DNA of 64,000 bases from the NCBI RefSeq assembly GCF_965205175.1, contig NZ_OZ242038.1, positions 62,001-126,000 of the forward strand, read 5' to 3'. The notes below the pieces were generated by a model. That model saw nothing but the letters and a program-made list of their open reading frames with translations. It was not told the origin of the DNA and searched no databases. The stretch is from Poriferisodalis sp965205175 (GTDB lineage Bacteria; Actinomycetota; Acidimicrobiia; Acidimicrobiales; Poriferisodalaceae). Within the stretch, counting starts at the first letter, position 1, and the number at the start of each line of letters is the position of its first letter. The translations under genes were made by a program, and so were the position numbers. This document shows, in pieces, positions 53,678-61,733 of this stretch.

Positions 53678-55009
53678 GTGTTGTCGCATGTGGAGCAAGC
53701 GCTCGATGAGGTCGGATCGGCGCTCGACGCGGTGGAGGACGCGTCCACTGGGGAGCTGCGCAGAGCGTTGTCGGCGGCGAAGTCGCTGCGCAGCCGTGTG
53801 GAGCTGCTCGAGACCAAAGCAGCGTCTGTGGTGGCGTCTCGTGAGCGTCACGGCGACGGCGGGGTCGGCTTGTTGAGCCGGCTCGGCGGGCTGTCACGCT
53901 CAGAGGCTGTCCGCAAGGTGCGCACCGACGCGCAGCTCGCCCAGCTGCCCGCCGCGCGCCGAGCGGTGTCGGCGGGCGAGATCAGCTTCGCGAACGCGTC
54001 CAGGCTCACCCAGGCAGCGCGCTCCGCGGGGCCTGCGGCGGTGCAGGGCTCCGCCGATCTGATGCAGTTGGCCAGGACTTTGCCCGACGACGAGTTCGCC
54101 CAGGCGGCGCAGCGCTGGACCGCGCGGCAGCTCACCGCCCAAGCCGCAGCCGAACGGCACGCTCGGCTTCGGCGCAGCCGCAGCGTGCGGTTCTGGAACG
54201 GCGACGACGGGTCAGTGCAGATGCGCGGCGCGTTCGACCCCGAGACCGGCGCCCGCGTCGAGCGCACCCTGCGGCACCACGCCGAAGCACTCCGCCGACA
54301 CGACCGCCGCCAACACCAGCAGCAGCAGCAGCACGGCCAACGCCGCACCTCGGCCGACCACGGCGCCACAGCCGGCGACGCAGCGGCCGGCACCGCTTTG
54401 CGCACCCCTGATCAGCGCATGGCCGACGCCCTCGCCAACCTCCTCACCGGCACTCAACCCGGCAGCCGCACCCAAGCACCCGGCGGCGCTGCTGCGGCAA
54501 CACAGCCGGCCCGCAGCCCGCACGGCACTGCGCAGATCATCGTGCGGGCAGACCTCGCAGCACTGCTCGGCGAACCCGGCGGCACCGCCGAAATCCCCGG
54601 CACCGGCCCCATCACGCCCACCGCACTGCAACGCCTCGCCTGCAACAACGACCTCTCACTCGTGCTGTTCAGCGACCCGCTCACACCCGTCCACCAAACC
54701 ACCCCCAGCCGCACCCCCACCGCAGCCCAACGCCGCGCGCTCATCGCACGCGACGGCGCCTGCATCGGCTGCAACGCACCCCCCGCCGACTGCGAAGCCC
54801 ACCACATCACCCCCTGGTCACACGGCGGCGCCACCCGACTCGACAACCTCGTCCTCGTGTGCTGGTCCTGCCACGACCGCATCCACCAACACCACTGGCA
54901 CATCACCAAACACCACAACCACTACACACTCACCACACCCAACCCCAACCGACCCCGACCGCATCCACCAACACCCAAGCATCGAGCCCCGCCACCCCCC
55001 GACCCATAA
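53678..55009 (+). CDS. DUF222/13E12 repeat family HNH endonuclease
   Basis: The protein has 443 residues. The N-terminal DUF222 region (about 1-300) is helical with GLSRSEAVRKVRTDAQLAQL and VSAGEISFANASRL. The HNH nuclease near the C-terminus reads CIGCNAPPADCEAHHITPW, NLVLVCWSCHDRIHQH. The tail is rich in His, Pro and Asn. In the last 600 bases the coding strand is extremely rich in C and poor in G and T, giving a purine-poor mRNA. A CAG tract encodes a Gln run near residue 215. Such genes occur in many, often mobile, copies in actinobacteria; no terminal repeats are seen here. Confidence 0.88.
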   Translation: MLSHVEQALDEVGSALDAVEDASTGELRRALSAAKSLRSRVELLETKAASVVASRERHGDGGVGLLSRLGGLSRSEAVRKVRTDAQLAQLPAARRAVSAGEISFANASRLTQAARSAGPAAVQGSADLMQLARTLPDDEFAQAAQRWTARQLTAQAAAERHARLRRSRSVRFWNGDDGSVQMRGAFDPETGARVERTLRHHAEALRRHDRRQHQQQQQHGQRRTSADHGATAGDAAAGTALRTPDQRMADALANLLTGTQPGSRTQAPGGAAAATQPARSPHGTAQIIVRADLAALLGEPGGTAEIPGTGPITPTALQRLACNNDLSLVLFSDPLTPVHQTTPSRTPTAAQRRALIARDGACIGCNAPPADCEAHHITPWSHGGATRLDNLVLVCWSCHDRIHQHHWHITKHHNHYTLTTPNPNRPRPHPPTPKHRAPPPPDP

Positions 55010-55096
55010 CCGCCCCAAGCAGCTGCTCAGCCACTGGCTCGCACTGCTGTGCTTGTAGTGAGCAGGTGGCTGGGGATCACCGGCACGTGGAGGGCG

Positions 55097-55169
55097 TGGA
55101 GGTGAGGGGAGTCGAACCCCTGGCCTCTTCGATGCGACCGAAGCGCTCTACCAGCTGAGCTACACCCCC
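55097..55169 (-). tRNA. tRNA-Ala, anticodon CGC
   Basis: The 73-nt cloverleaf folds fully: acceptor GGGGGTG with CACCTCC, D-stem GCTC/GAGC, anticodon stem CTTCG/CGAAG with loop GTCGCAT, and T-arm AGGGG-TTCGACT-CCCCT. The anticodon is CGC, reading GCG. The acceptor contains the G3-U70 pair that identifies alanine tRNA. Discriminator base A; CCA is not encoded. Downstream of the SepX-like and molybdopterin genes on the same strand. Confidence 0.95.
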
Positions 55170-55359
55170 GACTGCACCACGAGGCCACACAGCGGACGGG
55201 CACGGGCGGGCACTGAATGTCGGGGACCGAATATACCCGCTCTGCAAACGCCCGCGCTGCGCTACGGCCGTGCCTCTGTTCCCGTGCTGACTCGATGCCC
55301 GCGCCTGTGCGCGCGTGCTGTTGGATGTACTGCGCAGCAGGCGCTACTCGTTCCCGGCG

Positions 55360-55881
55360 CTACTCGTTCACCGTCCGACGAACCATGGTGATCGTCGAGG
55401 CAGTGGCAGGGTCTCGCAACGGCAGGTAATGCACCACGGCAGTGGGCGCTGCGCGGCGTCGGCGCAGTGCCAGCATGACGTACGCACTCGAGCCCGCAAA
55501 CAGCAGCGCGAACGCGGTGAGCGTCAAGAGCGAACCGGTAGCCAGTGTGCCTGCGAGCGCGACGAGCGTACACAGCACCAACAAGGTGCCGACATCCCGA
55601 CGGCGGGTCGCGGCCTGCTTCGGCGTGGTCGGCATCGACGATGGGCTCGTCCAACGTCGATGCCGATCGGCACGGCGCTGATGTGCGTGGCCACGAGACA
55701 GCTGCGCCGCGGCGGGCACCGATCGACCGAGAGAATCGAGTTGTCGGCGGAACTGCTCAACAGACGAACTCCTGCGTCCTCGTCGGATTCCTCGCCCGCG
55801 AGGCTGCAACAAGCGCCTGACATCGGGTGCCAACACGACGATCCAAGCGACGGCCAGCAGCACCAAGACCAGTTGCGTCAC
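55360..55881 (-). CDS. Actinobacterial membrane protein, SepX-like by position
   Basis: The protein has 173 residues from a GTG with AGGTGAT just upstream. An N-terminal helix (LVLVLLAVAWIVVLAPDVRR) is followed by a basic cytoplasmic region (about 25-95) and two adjacent helices (about 98-140). In actinobacteria a protein with this shape is encoded between rimJ/moeA and a tRNA-Ala gene, and in Streptomyces the equivalent (SepX) is a cell-division membrane protein. Assignment here rests on topology and gene order, not on clear sequence identity. 190 bp from the tRNA gene. Confidence 0.6.
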   Translation of the reverse strand: MTQLVLVLLAVAWIVVLAPDVRRLLQPRGRGIRRGRRSSSVEQFRRQLDSLGRSVPAAAQLSRGHAHQRRADRHRRWTSPSSMPTTPKQAATRRRDVGTLLVLCTLVALAGTLATGSLLTLTAFALLFAGSSAYVMLALRRRRAAPTAVVHYLPLRDPATASTITMVRRTVNE

Positions 55882-56055
55882 GCATCACCTGCCTTGCTGA
55901 CGGGACACTCCACGCAGGGGTGGCTCATAACGGTGTCCTGCACGGCGTGCGAAGCCAAGACGCGCGCAGCGCATCGTCGAAGTACGGAACGCACTGCACA
56001 CTACCGCACGGCACCGCGGCGCACCCGCCAAGGGTGATCCGCCGCGAGCCACCGA

Positions 56056-56538
56056 TCACGCATCGTTGCGGCGATACATGCCCGAGCGGCCGCCGGTCTT
56101 CTCCCACAGGGTCAGGTCGCCGATGACCATGGACCGGTCGGCCGACTTGCACATGTCGTAGATCGTGAGCGCGGCAACCGAGCATGCTGTCAGCGCCTCC
56201 ATTTCGACGCCGGTCCGGTCTACGGTCTCGACTTGGGCCTCGATCTCGATCCACGTGTCGGCAATCTCGAAGTTCACCTGTACTGCGCCGACGAGCAGCG
56301 GATGGCAGAGCGGGATGAGATCAGAGGTGCGTTTCGCTGCCTGAATACCGGCGACGCGTGCCACCGCGATCACGTCCCCCTTGGCGATTGCGCCGCGGGC
56401 AACCAGCGACGCAGTCTCGGCTGCCATGTGCACACGGCAGCGGGCAATTGCGCGCCGATGGGATACTTCCTTCGGGGTCACGTCGACCATCCGTGCCCGT
56501 CCGAGCGGATCCAGGTGGGTGAAGGGAGACTCAGTCAT
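56056..56538 (-). CDS. moaC: Cyclic pyranopterin monophosphate synthase MoaC
   Basis: The protein has 160 residues, the usual length. Motifs are MVDVTPKEVSHRRAIARC, IPLCHPL (substrate site), TGVEMEALTACSVAALTIYD, and the catalytic-lysine stretch CKSADRSM. With MoaA it converts GTP to cyclic pyranopterin monophosphate, the first step to molybdenum cofactor. Encoded 40 bp after moaA, so the two are probably co-transcribed. Confidence 0.95.
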   Translation of the reverse strand: MTESPFTHLDPLGRARMVDVTPKEVSHRRAIARCRVHMAAETASLVARGAIAKGDVIAVARVAGIQAAKRTSDLIPLCHPLLVGAVQVNFEIADTWIEIEAQVETVDRTGVEMEALTACSVAALTIYDMCKSADRSMVIGDLTLWEKTGGRSGMYRRNDA

Positions 56539-56578
56539 CCTGTTACGGCCGCTGTCATGGTCGCTGTGTCATCTTGCG

Positions 56579-57604
56579 CTAGCCACCGATCTGGCTCATC
56601 GTCCGCTTCGGCTTGATGAAGTGGACTTGGCCGATCGAGTGACCAGCCCATTTGGTGCCGACCGCATCGCGCACAGCCACCGCCAACCGGTCGTCGAGAT
56701 CGGCACCTGTGGCGCCACTGCGCAGGATCGCCCGCATGTCGAACTCGTCCAGTGCGAACAAGCACGTGCGGAACTGGCCCTCAGCGGTGAGCCGTACCCG
56801 GTCGCAGTTGCCGCAGAACGGCTTGGTGACGCTCGCAATGACACCGATGTGGCCGCCTCCGTCGAGGTATCGGTAGCGCTCGGCCGGTTCGCTGGCACGC
56901 ACGACGGGCTCGATCGGAAACTCAGCCGAGACTGCCGCGATGATCTCGTCGGCCGAGACCACGACCTGTTCGTTCCACACGTCGCCGGCCTCGAGCGGCA
57001 TGAACTCGATGAAGCGGACTTCTACGCCGCGCTCGCGCCCGAAGCGAGCGAAATCCACGACTTCGTCGTCGTTGATGCCGCGCATCATGACGGTGTTGAG
57101 CTTCACCGGCGCGAGTCCTGCCTCGATGGACGCATCGATGCCGTCAAGCACCCGGTCCAGCTCGTCGCGGCGAGTCAGCTTCAAGAAGCGGTCGCGGTGA
57201 AGCGAGTCGAGGCTGATGTTGATGCGCGACAAGCCGGCAGACGCCAGCGCAGCGGCGTGCAGGCGCAACGTGGCGCCGTTGGTGGTCAACGCCACATCGA
57301 CGCCGAGGCGGGCGAGTCGTTCCACCAAACGCGGCAGGTGTGCGCGCACCATTGGCTCGCCCCCGGTCAGGCGGATGCTCTCGAATCCGAAACGCTCCAC
57401 GCACACCCGAGCAAAGCGCTCGATCTCCTCGAAGCTCAGAACCTCCGATCGCGGCAGCCAGCTCATGCCCTCGGCGGGCATGCAGTACTGGCAGCGAAAG
57501 TTGCAACGATCGGTGACCGAAATGCGCAAGTCGCCCACGACACGGCCGAACGGGTCGACGAGGTCTTCGGCCCGAGCCGGTGCAACGGCTGCTGCTGCGC
57601 TCAT
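56579..57604 (-). CDS. moaA: GTP 3',8-cyclase MoaA
   Basis: The protein has 341 residues from the ATG at 57604, with TACGCT 10 nt upstream. The radical-SAM cluster motif is CNFRCQYC, the C-terminal cluster cysteines lie in FCGNCDRVRL and FRTCLF, and the protein ends in the Gly-Gly needed for activity (SQIGG). It makes (8S)-3',8-cyclo-7,8-dihydro-GTP. All key residues are present. Lies between moeA and moaC on the same strand. Confidence 0.95.
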   Translation of the reverse strand: MSAAAAVAPARAEDLVDPFGRVVGDLRISVTDRCNFRCQYCMPAEGMSWLPRSEVLSFEEIERFARVCVERFGFESIRLTGGEPMVRAHLPRLVERLARLGVDVALTTNGATLRLHAAALASAGLSRINISLDSLHRDRFLKLTRRDELDRVLDGIDASIEAGLAPVKLNTVMMRGINDDEVVDFARFGRERGVEVRFIEFMPLEAGDVWNEQVVVSADEIIAAVSAEFPIEPVVRASEPAERYRYLDGGGHIGVIASVTKPFCGNCDRVRLTAEGQFRTCLFALDEFDMRAILRSGATGADLDDRLAVAVRDAVGTKWAGHSIGQVHFIKPKRTMSQIGG

Positions 57605-57657
57605 CACTGGCCGCAGCGTACCGACCGGCGTGAGGTGCACTTGTTGGCCGGTACTGC

Positions 57658-58983
57658 TCAGTCCAGCAACAACACGTCCACTGGGGCGCCGGCGGGAACG
57701 CCCTCGCCGTCCGGCACCACCGCCAGCGCATTGGCCTTGGCCATAGCCCACAGCATGTGCGAGCCTTGCCCGCCTGCCGAGCGCACTTCGACGCCGCCAG
57801 CGGCGGCGGGCGTCGCCAGTACACGCATGAAGTGCGTCTTGCCGTCGGCATGGCGCATCAGATCCTCTGCGGCTGTGGCAGTGACCGTCGGCCGGACGGG
57901 ATCTGGATGACCCATCATCGAGCGCAGGCCCGGACGGGCGAACAGCTCAAAGGACACCATCGACGAGACGGGATTGCCCGGCAGGCCGAATATCGGCACC
58001 TCGCCCACCGTGCCGAAGGCCAGCGGCTTGGCCGGCTTGATCGCCACCTGCATCCAACGCATGTCGCCGATGCGATCCAGCACCGCCTTCACGTAATCGA
58101 AGTCGCCCATGCTGACGCCGCCCGAGGTGACGATGGCATCGCACGTGCTGACGCCTGACATGACAGCAGCTTCGATCTGATCGACGTTGTCGGGGCAGAG
58201 CCCGAGATCGATCGGGATGACATCGGCGCGTTGCGCCAGCGCCAGCAACGTGCGACGGTTCGAGTCGCGGATCTGACCCGGGCGCAGCGGGCTGCCATCG
58301 TCGACGAGTTCGTCGCCGGTGGACAGCACGCCCACACGCGGCCGCGGGTACACCTCGACCTCGACCATTCCGAGGCTGCACAGCACGCCGAGACGTCCGG
58401 CGGTGAGCTCGGTTCCAGCGGCGAACACGTGAGCCCCTGCGTGCAGGTCGTCACCGACCGGTCGCACGTGGTTGCCGGGCGGAACGCTCACCTCCACACG
58501 GACCGTCTCGCTGCAACCGTCATGCTCGGCACCGAGATTGGCGTCGTGCTCGGCAGCGCACGTATCGGCCATCGGCTGGGTCGCCACGATGCTCGTGCGC
58601 TCCACCATGACCACCGCATCGGCACCGGCCGGGATCGTCGCGCCCGTCATGATGCGGCTGGCCTGGCCTGGCCCGACGGTCACCTGCGGCTCATGTCCCG
58701 CCGCAATCGTCTCCACGACCCGCAGATCGCATGGGGCATTCACGGTGTCTTGTGAGCGGACGGCGAATCCGTCCATCGCCGTGTTGGCGAACGGCGGGAT
58801 GGCCTCGCGCGAGACGATGTCGTCGGCGGTCACCAAGCCCAGCGCATCCGCTATCGGCACCCGCACCGGGGTGCGCGCGCCGCAGCGATCGAGCACGTAG
58901 CGGCGTGCGGTCTCCAGCGGCAGCACCCGGTGCAATGTAACCGGGCGCGCCGCTCGTGGCTGTGTACTGCAAGTGGCGCGCAT
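57658..58983 (-). CDS. moeA: Molybdopterin molybdenumtransferase MoeA
   Basis: The protein has 441 residues. Domain order is that of MoeA: PPFANTAMDGFAVRS, the MPT-binding domain with GVLSTGDELVDDG, TSGGVSMGDFDYVK and FGLPGNPVSSMVSF, and a C-terminal beta-barrel. It inserts molybdate into adenylated molybdopterin. An insertion rich in His, Glu and Asp (about 135-165) is unusual. The start could be the ATG at 58983 or a TTG or GTG near residue 17-20, where conserved sequence begins. The molybdoenzyme at 23.3-25.2 kb is the only visible client. Confidence 0.93.
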   Translation of the reverse strand: MRATCSTQPRAARPVTLHRVLPLETARRYVLDRCGARTPVRVPIADALGLVTADDIVSREAIPPFANTAMDGFAVRSQDTVNAPCDLRVVETIAAGHEPQVTVGPGQASRIMTGATIPAGADAVVMVERTSIVATQPMADTCAAEHDANLGAEHDGCSETVRVEVSVPPGNHVRPVGDDLHAGAHVFAAGTELTAGRLGVLCSLGMVEVEVYPRPRVGVLSTGDELVDDGSPLRPGQIRDSNRRTLLALAQRADVIPIDLGLCPDNVDQIEAAVMSGVSTCDAIVTSGGVSMGDFDYVKAVLDRIGDMRWMQVAIKPAKPLAFGTVGEVPIFGLPGNPVSSMVSFELFARPGLRSMMGHPDPVRPTVTATAAEDLMRHADGKTHFMRVLATPAAAGGVEVRSAGGQGSHMLWAMAKANALAVVPDGEGVPAGAPVDVLLLD

Positions 58984-59033
58984 GCAAACGGCTGCACGCT
59001 GGGTCAGCGCAGCACACGCGTGGGACCGCGGCC

Positions 59034-60275
59034 TCAGGCGCCGGATGCGGTGCCCCCTGCGCAGAGGGTTCGGACCGAGGCAATGCGGGCGGAGAGAATC
59101 CGGGCAATCTCGGGGCGGCGCACCTCGAGTTCGGCTGGGTCCTTGACGGGCTGAAAGCGGCCGTCGGACCCGTCGCGTTCCACTAGCAGCATCGTCGTGT
59201 CCACGAATGCCGACAGCTCCCCGATGAGCCGCTCGAACTGCACCACAGCGAGCCCATCCACCTGCTTGCGCACTTCAAACCACGTGAGCGGCCAGCCGGC
59301 GGAGAACACCTCGACGTCGGCGACCAGCGAATTCGTGTTCACGGTGCCCGGCGCCAGCGGATCCGCGCCGGGCGGCAGGCGAAACGACTCCACGATCTGC
59401 AGCCGCCCGTCCACACGCCACGGCGAGCCTCCCGCGGCAGCGCCCTTGACCACTTCGCAGGTCAGCGGTTGCTTCGCAGCGAGATGTGCGCCGATCACCG
59501 CGGGGTCCAACGTCGCCGCGGCATTGTCCACGTTGGTGACGAACAGACAACGCCCCCCGTCGTCCGCGAATCGGCTCAGCTCGCCGCTGCGCTGCATCGC
59601 CCACGGAGCATCTCCGTGGCCTGGGGCATACAGCGACACATTGCCGGTTCGATCTCGGAACAGCTCGCCGCTCGGAGTCAAGCGCATCGACACCCCCTGA
59701 GGAACGAAGCCGACCTTGACGTGCTCGTCGGCGGGCACCGCAGCAGCCCACTCCCGCAAACCACCGTCAGATCGAAAGCTGGTCATCAGCCAGAGCCGCA
59801 GCTGGCACTCCAGCTCGTTCGCCAGACACTGAAGACCGGCCAACTTGGCATCGACGAACGTGAGTCCGGGCAGCACCTCGGCCAGCGCCTTCACGCCGCC
59901 CCCGAATCTGGTCGCCATCCCGCCTGCCAGCAGCAGCACTCCTACTTGCCCGCCGGCGATCGCCTCGCGGCCGAGGTGGGCGAGCTGCTCGCGTTCGCGC
60001 GAACCCGCCAGAGGCAGCCGCACCAAGTCGTCGGGCCGTGGCGGCTCGATACCGCCGCTCAGCCAGTTGGCTGCAGTGCCGTTCGTGGCGGCTGCGTCGC
60101 CGGCGACCGCGTCGGCGTCGGCACCTGTGCGGGATACACCGCTTGGCCGCTGTGTCTCAGCCAGACGTTGCCGCAAGCGGTCGAAGACACTGCCGTCGAA
60201 GCCGAAGGCTGCGAGGGTGCCGGCCGACGCTTCGTCGATGCCGTAGCGCTCAGCGAGGTCGCAGGCGCGGCCCAT
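59034..60275 (-). CDS. UTP-glucose-1-phosphate uridylyltransferase, UDPGP (eukaryotic-like) family
   Basis: The protein has 413 residues. The nucleotide-binding motif is VGVLLLAGGMATRFGGGVKAL, shorter here as LLLAGGMATRFGG, with later WLMTSFRSDGG, VGFVPQGVSM, NVDNAAATLDP and NTNSLVADVEVF. This is the UDPGP fold of eukaryotic UGP2/UAP and some bacteria, not the classical bacterial GalU. It makes UDP-glucose or UDP-N-acetylhexosamine. TAGGTT lies 6 nt before the ATG. Its position next to moeA matches galU in mycobacteria, so it probably replaces GalU there. Confidence 0.85.
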   Translation of the reverse strand: MGRACDLAERYGIDEASAGTLAAFGFDGSVFDRLRQRLAETQRPSGVSRTGADADAVAGDAAATNGTAANWLSGGIEPPRPDDLVRLPLAGSREREQLAHLGREAIAGGQVGVLLLAGGMATRFGGGVKALAEVLPGLTFVDAKLAGLQCLANELECQLRLWLMTSFRSDGGLREWAAAVPADEHVKVGFVPQGVSMRLTPSGELFRDRTGNVSLYAPGHGDAPWAMQRSGELSRFADDGGRCLFVTNVDNAAATLDPAVIGAHLAAKQPLTCEVVKGAAAGGSPWRVDGRLQIVESFRLPPGADPLAPGTVNTNSLVADVEVFSAGWPLTWFEVRKQVDGLAVVQFERLIGELSAFVDTTMLLVERDGSDGRFQPVKDPAELEVRRPEIARILSARIASVRTLCAGGTASGA

Positions 60276-60281
60276 GGCCAG

Positions 60282-60287
60282 AACCTA
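60282..60287 (-). promoter_or_regulatory. Predicted -10 element of the UGPase gene
   Basis: TAGGTT on the minus strand, 6 nt before the ATG at 60275; leaderless spacing. Confidence 0.45.
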
Positions 60288-60440
60288 CCGACGCGGGCCA
60301 CCCATCGAAGCACACAGGCCCAGGGTCTAAGGAGACACCAAGAGGCCCAGAATCCGCAGAAGCAGATCCGCACAGCCGAGAATTCGCTGTTGCCCTCGCC
60401 GGCTGCCGGCTACACTGCACGACTGCTCATAGCCAAGCTT

Positions 60441-60485
60441 GGTAGTTGGGCACGCGGTAGCTGGGCACTTGGTAGCTGGGCACTT
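60441..60485. repeat. Three tandem 15-bp repeats in the UGPase-FmdB gap
   Basis: Units are GGTAGTTGGGCACGC, GGTAGCTGGGCACTT and GGTAGCTGGGCACTT, head to tail; the first differs at three positions. They sit in the 347-bp region between the divergent UGPase and FmdB genes (60276-60622). The rest of that region holds the UGPase -10 element and, at 60608-60612, an AAGGA site for FmdB; nothing else is evident. The unit equals five codons but no convincing frame crosses it. Confidence 0.85.
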
Positions 60486-60622
60486 GGCCAGTTGCGCAAC
60501 TGAGCTCAGCACGACACAACCTGGACCAGAGCCACCTGCCCAAGTCCGCGGGCTGAAACCACGCCACGAGTTGACAGCATGTCGATCGACGAATGCTCTT
60601 CGACAGAAAGGACCGCCGCACC

Positions 60623-61033
60623 ATGCCGACGTATCAGTACCGCTGCACGGATTGCGGACAGTCCTTCGAGCGCTACCAGAGCTTCTCCGACGATCCCATC
60701 ACGGTGTGCCCGCTGCCCGCAGTCTCGCTGCCTCGCCGTGGCGACGCGGTTCACGAGGCTCTAGCCAACGACAAGACCGCAGCGACTTGCGGCGGCGAGG
60801 TCCGCAAGATCTTCTCCAACGTCGGCATCAGCTTCAAGGGCAGCGGCTTCTACCGCAACGACAGCCGAGCGTCCTCGAAGTCGTCATCGGGCTCGTCCAC
60901 ATCCAAGACTGCGGGCGAGTCGTCAAGCGATTCGGTCAGCGACTCACCGAGCAGCACATCGACTTCCTCCGACAGCGTCTCATCGGCCAGCGCGTCGAGT
61001 TCGACCGTGGAAGCCGCCTCGGCGTCAGGCTGA
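60623..61033 (+). CDS. FmdB-family zinc ribbon protein with an inserted knuckle
   Basis: The protein has 136 residues. The start MPTYQYRCTDCGQSFER and the later KIFSNVGISFKGSGFYRND are those of FmdB proteins. In normal members the second CPxC knuckle directly follows; here VCP and TCGG are separated by about 26 residues (PLPAVSLPRRG... to KTAA). A Ser-rich tail of about 60 residues follows. The mycobacterial homologue Ruc at the same locus acts with Hsp70 under redox stress, which may hint at function. AAGGA lies 10 nt before the ATG. Confidence 0.85.
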   Translation: MPTYQYRCTDCGQSFERYQSFSDDPITVCPLPAVSLPRRGDAVHEALANDKTAATCGGEVRKIFSNVGISFKGSGFYRNDSRASSKSSSGSSTSKTAGESSSDSVSDSPSSTSTSSDSVSSASASSSTVEAASASG

Positions 61034-61100
61034 CGCCTCCAGCATCGAAACCAGCCCGCAGCGGCGCGCGCCGCTGCGATGGCTTCGCGAGGAGGCTCTC

Positions 61101-61733
61101 ATGGCGTTCATCTCACAGCCGTTCATGTCACAGCTCAGTGACCTCTGGCGACGCCGACCCAACGCGGTGCACTGGACCGCAGTCGGCGCGGTCGCGTTCG
61201 TGGCGCTGGTGCTCGTCGCCGGTGCAACCGGCAATGCTCGCTCGGCTGCGGAGGCATGGGGCACGTCCGTGCGAGTGCTGGCGGCGCAGCGGCCCTTGGC
61301 AATCGGCAGCTCGGCACAAGAACATGTCGATCTCATCGACGTTCCCGCTCATCTCGTGCCAGCCGGTGCGCTGACCAGCACTGTCGGCCTCGGCGAACTC
61401 ACCAGGGCAGTCCCGGCGGGCGCCATGCTCAGCGAGCTGGACTTCAACCCCGCATCCGGAGTGTCACCGGGGCGCAGGGGCATCGGCATCAGCGTCGTGC
61501 AGCATGCGCCTGACGTGAAGCCGGGCACTCCGGTGGAGCTCATGCTGTTCGCGGACATCGATCCGTTCGAACCCTCCGCAGGCCACCAGAGCGCGGAGCG
61601 CGTACCCGCCCACGTGCTCGAGGCATCCCGCGAGGGATGGTTCGTCGAGATCGAACCCACCCACCTCGACGCTGTGGCGCGGGCCAGCGCCACAGGAGTG
61701 GTCGTGCCGATCGTGCTCAGCGCAGACCGCTGA
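61101..61733 (+). CDS. SAF-domain membrane protein (CpaB/FlgA-like)
   Basis: The protein has 210 residues. A membrane helix (about 25-45, VGAVAFVALVLVAGATG) is followed by an extracytoplasmic SAF-type domain (VRVLAAQRPLAIGSSA, HLVPAGALTS, RAVPAGAMLSELDF). Such proteins assemble pili or bind sugars; in actinobacteria one is commonly found after FmdB with no known role. The start is an ATG, with a second in-frame ATG eight codons on. Its 3' end overlaps uppP by 17 bp, tail to tail. Confidence 0.75.
   Translation: MAFISQPFMSQLSDLWRRRPNAVHWTAVGAVAFVALVLVAGATGNARSAAEAWGTSVRVLAAQRPLAIGSSAQEHVDLIDVPAHLVPAGALTSTVGLGELTRAVPAGAMLSELDFNPASGVSPGRRGIGISVVQHAPDVKPGTPVELMLFADIDPFEPSAGHQSAERVPAHVLEASREGWFVEIEPTHLDAVARASATGVVVPIVLSADR

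Noticed and set aside
54317..54331. CAG trinucleotide repeat as a regulatory element
   Set aside because: It lies inside the 13E12 coding region and simply encodes a glutamine run.
52411..55009. A multi-gene defence system
   Set aside because: Only a DUF4238 gene and a 13E12-type gene are present; no partner ATPase, toxin, methylase or sensor is seen, so calling it a system is not supported.
60441..60485. A short CRISPR-like array
   Set aside because: The units are head to tail with no spacers, and no cas gene is near. It is a plain tandem repeat.
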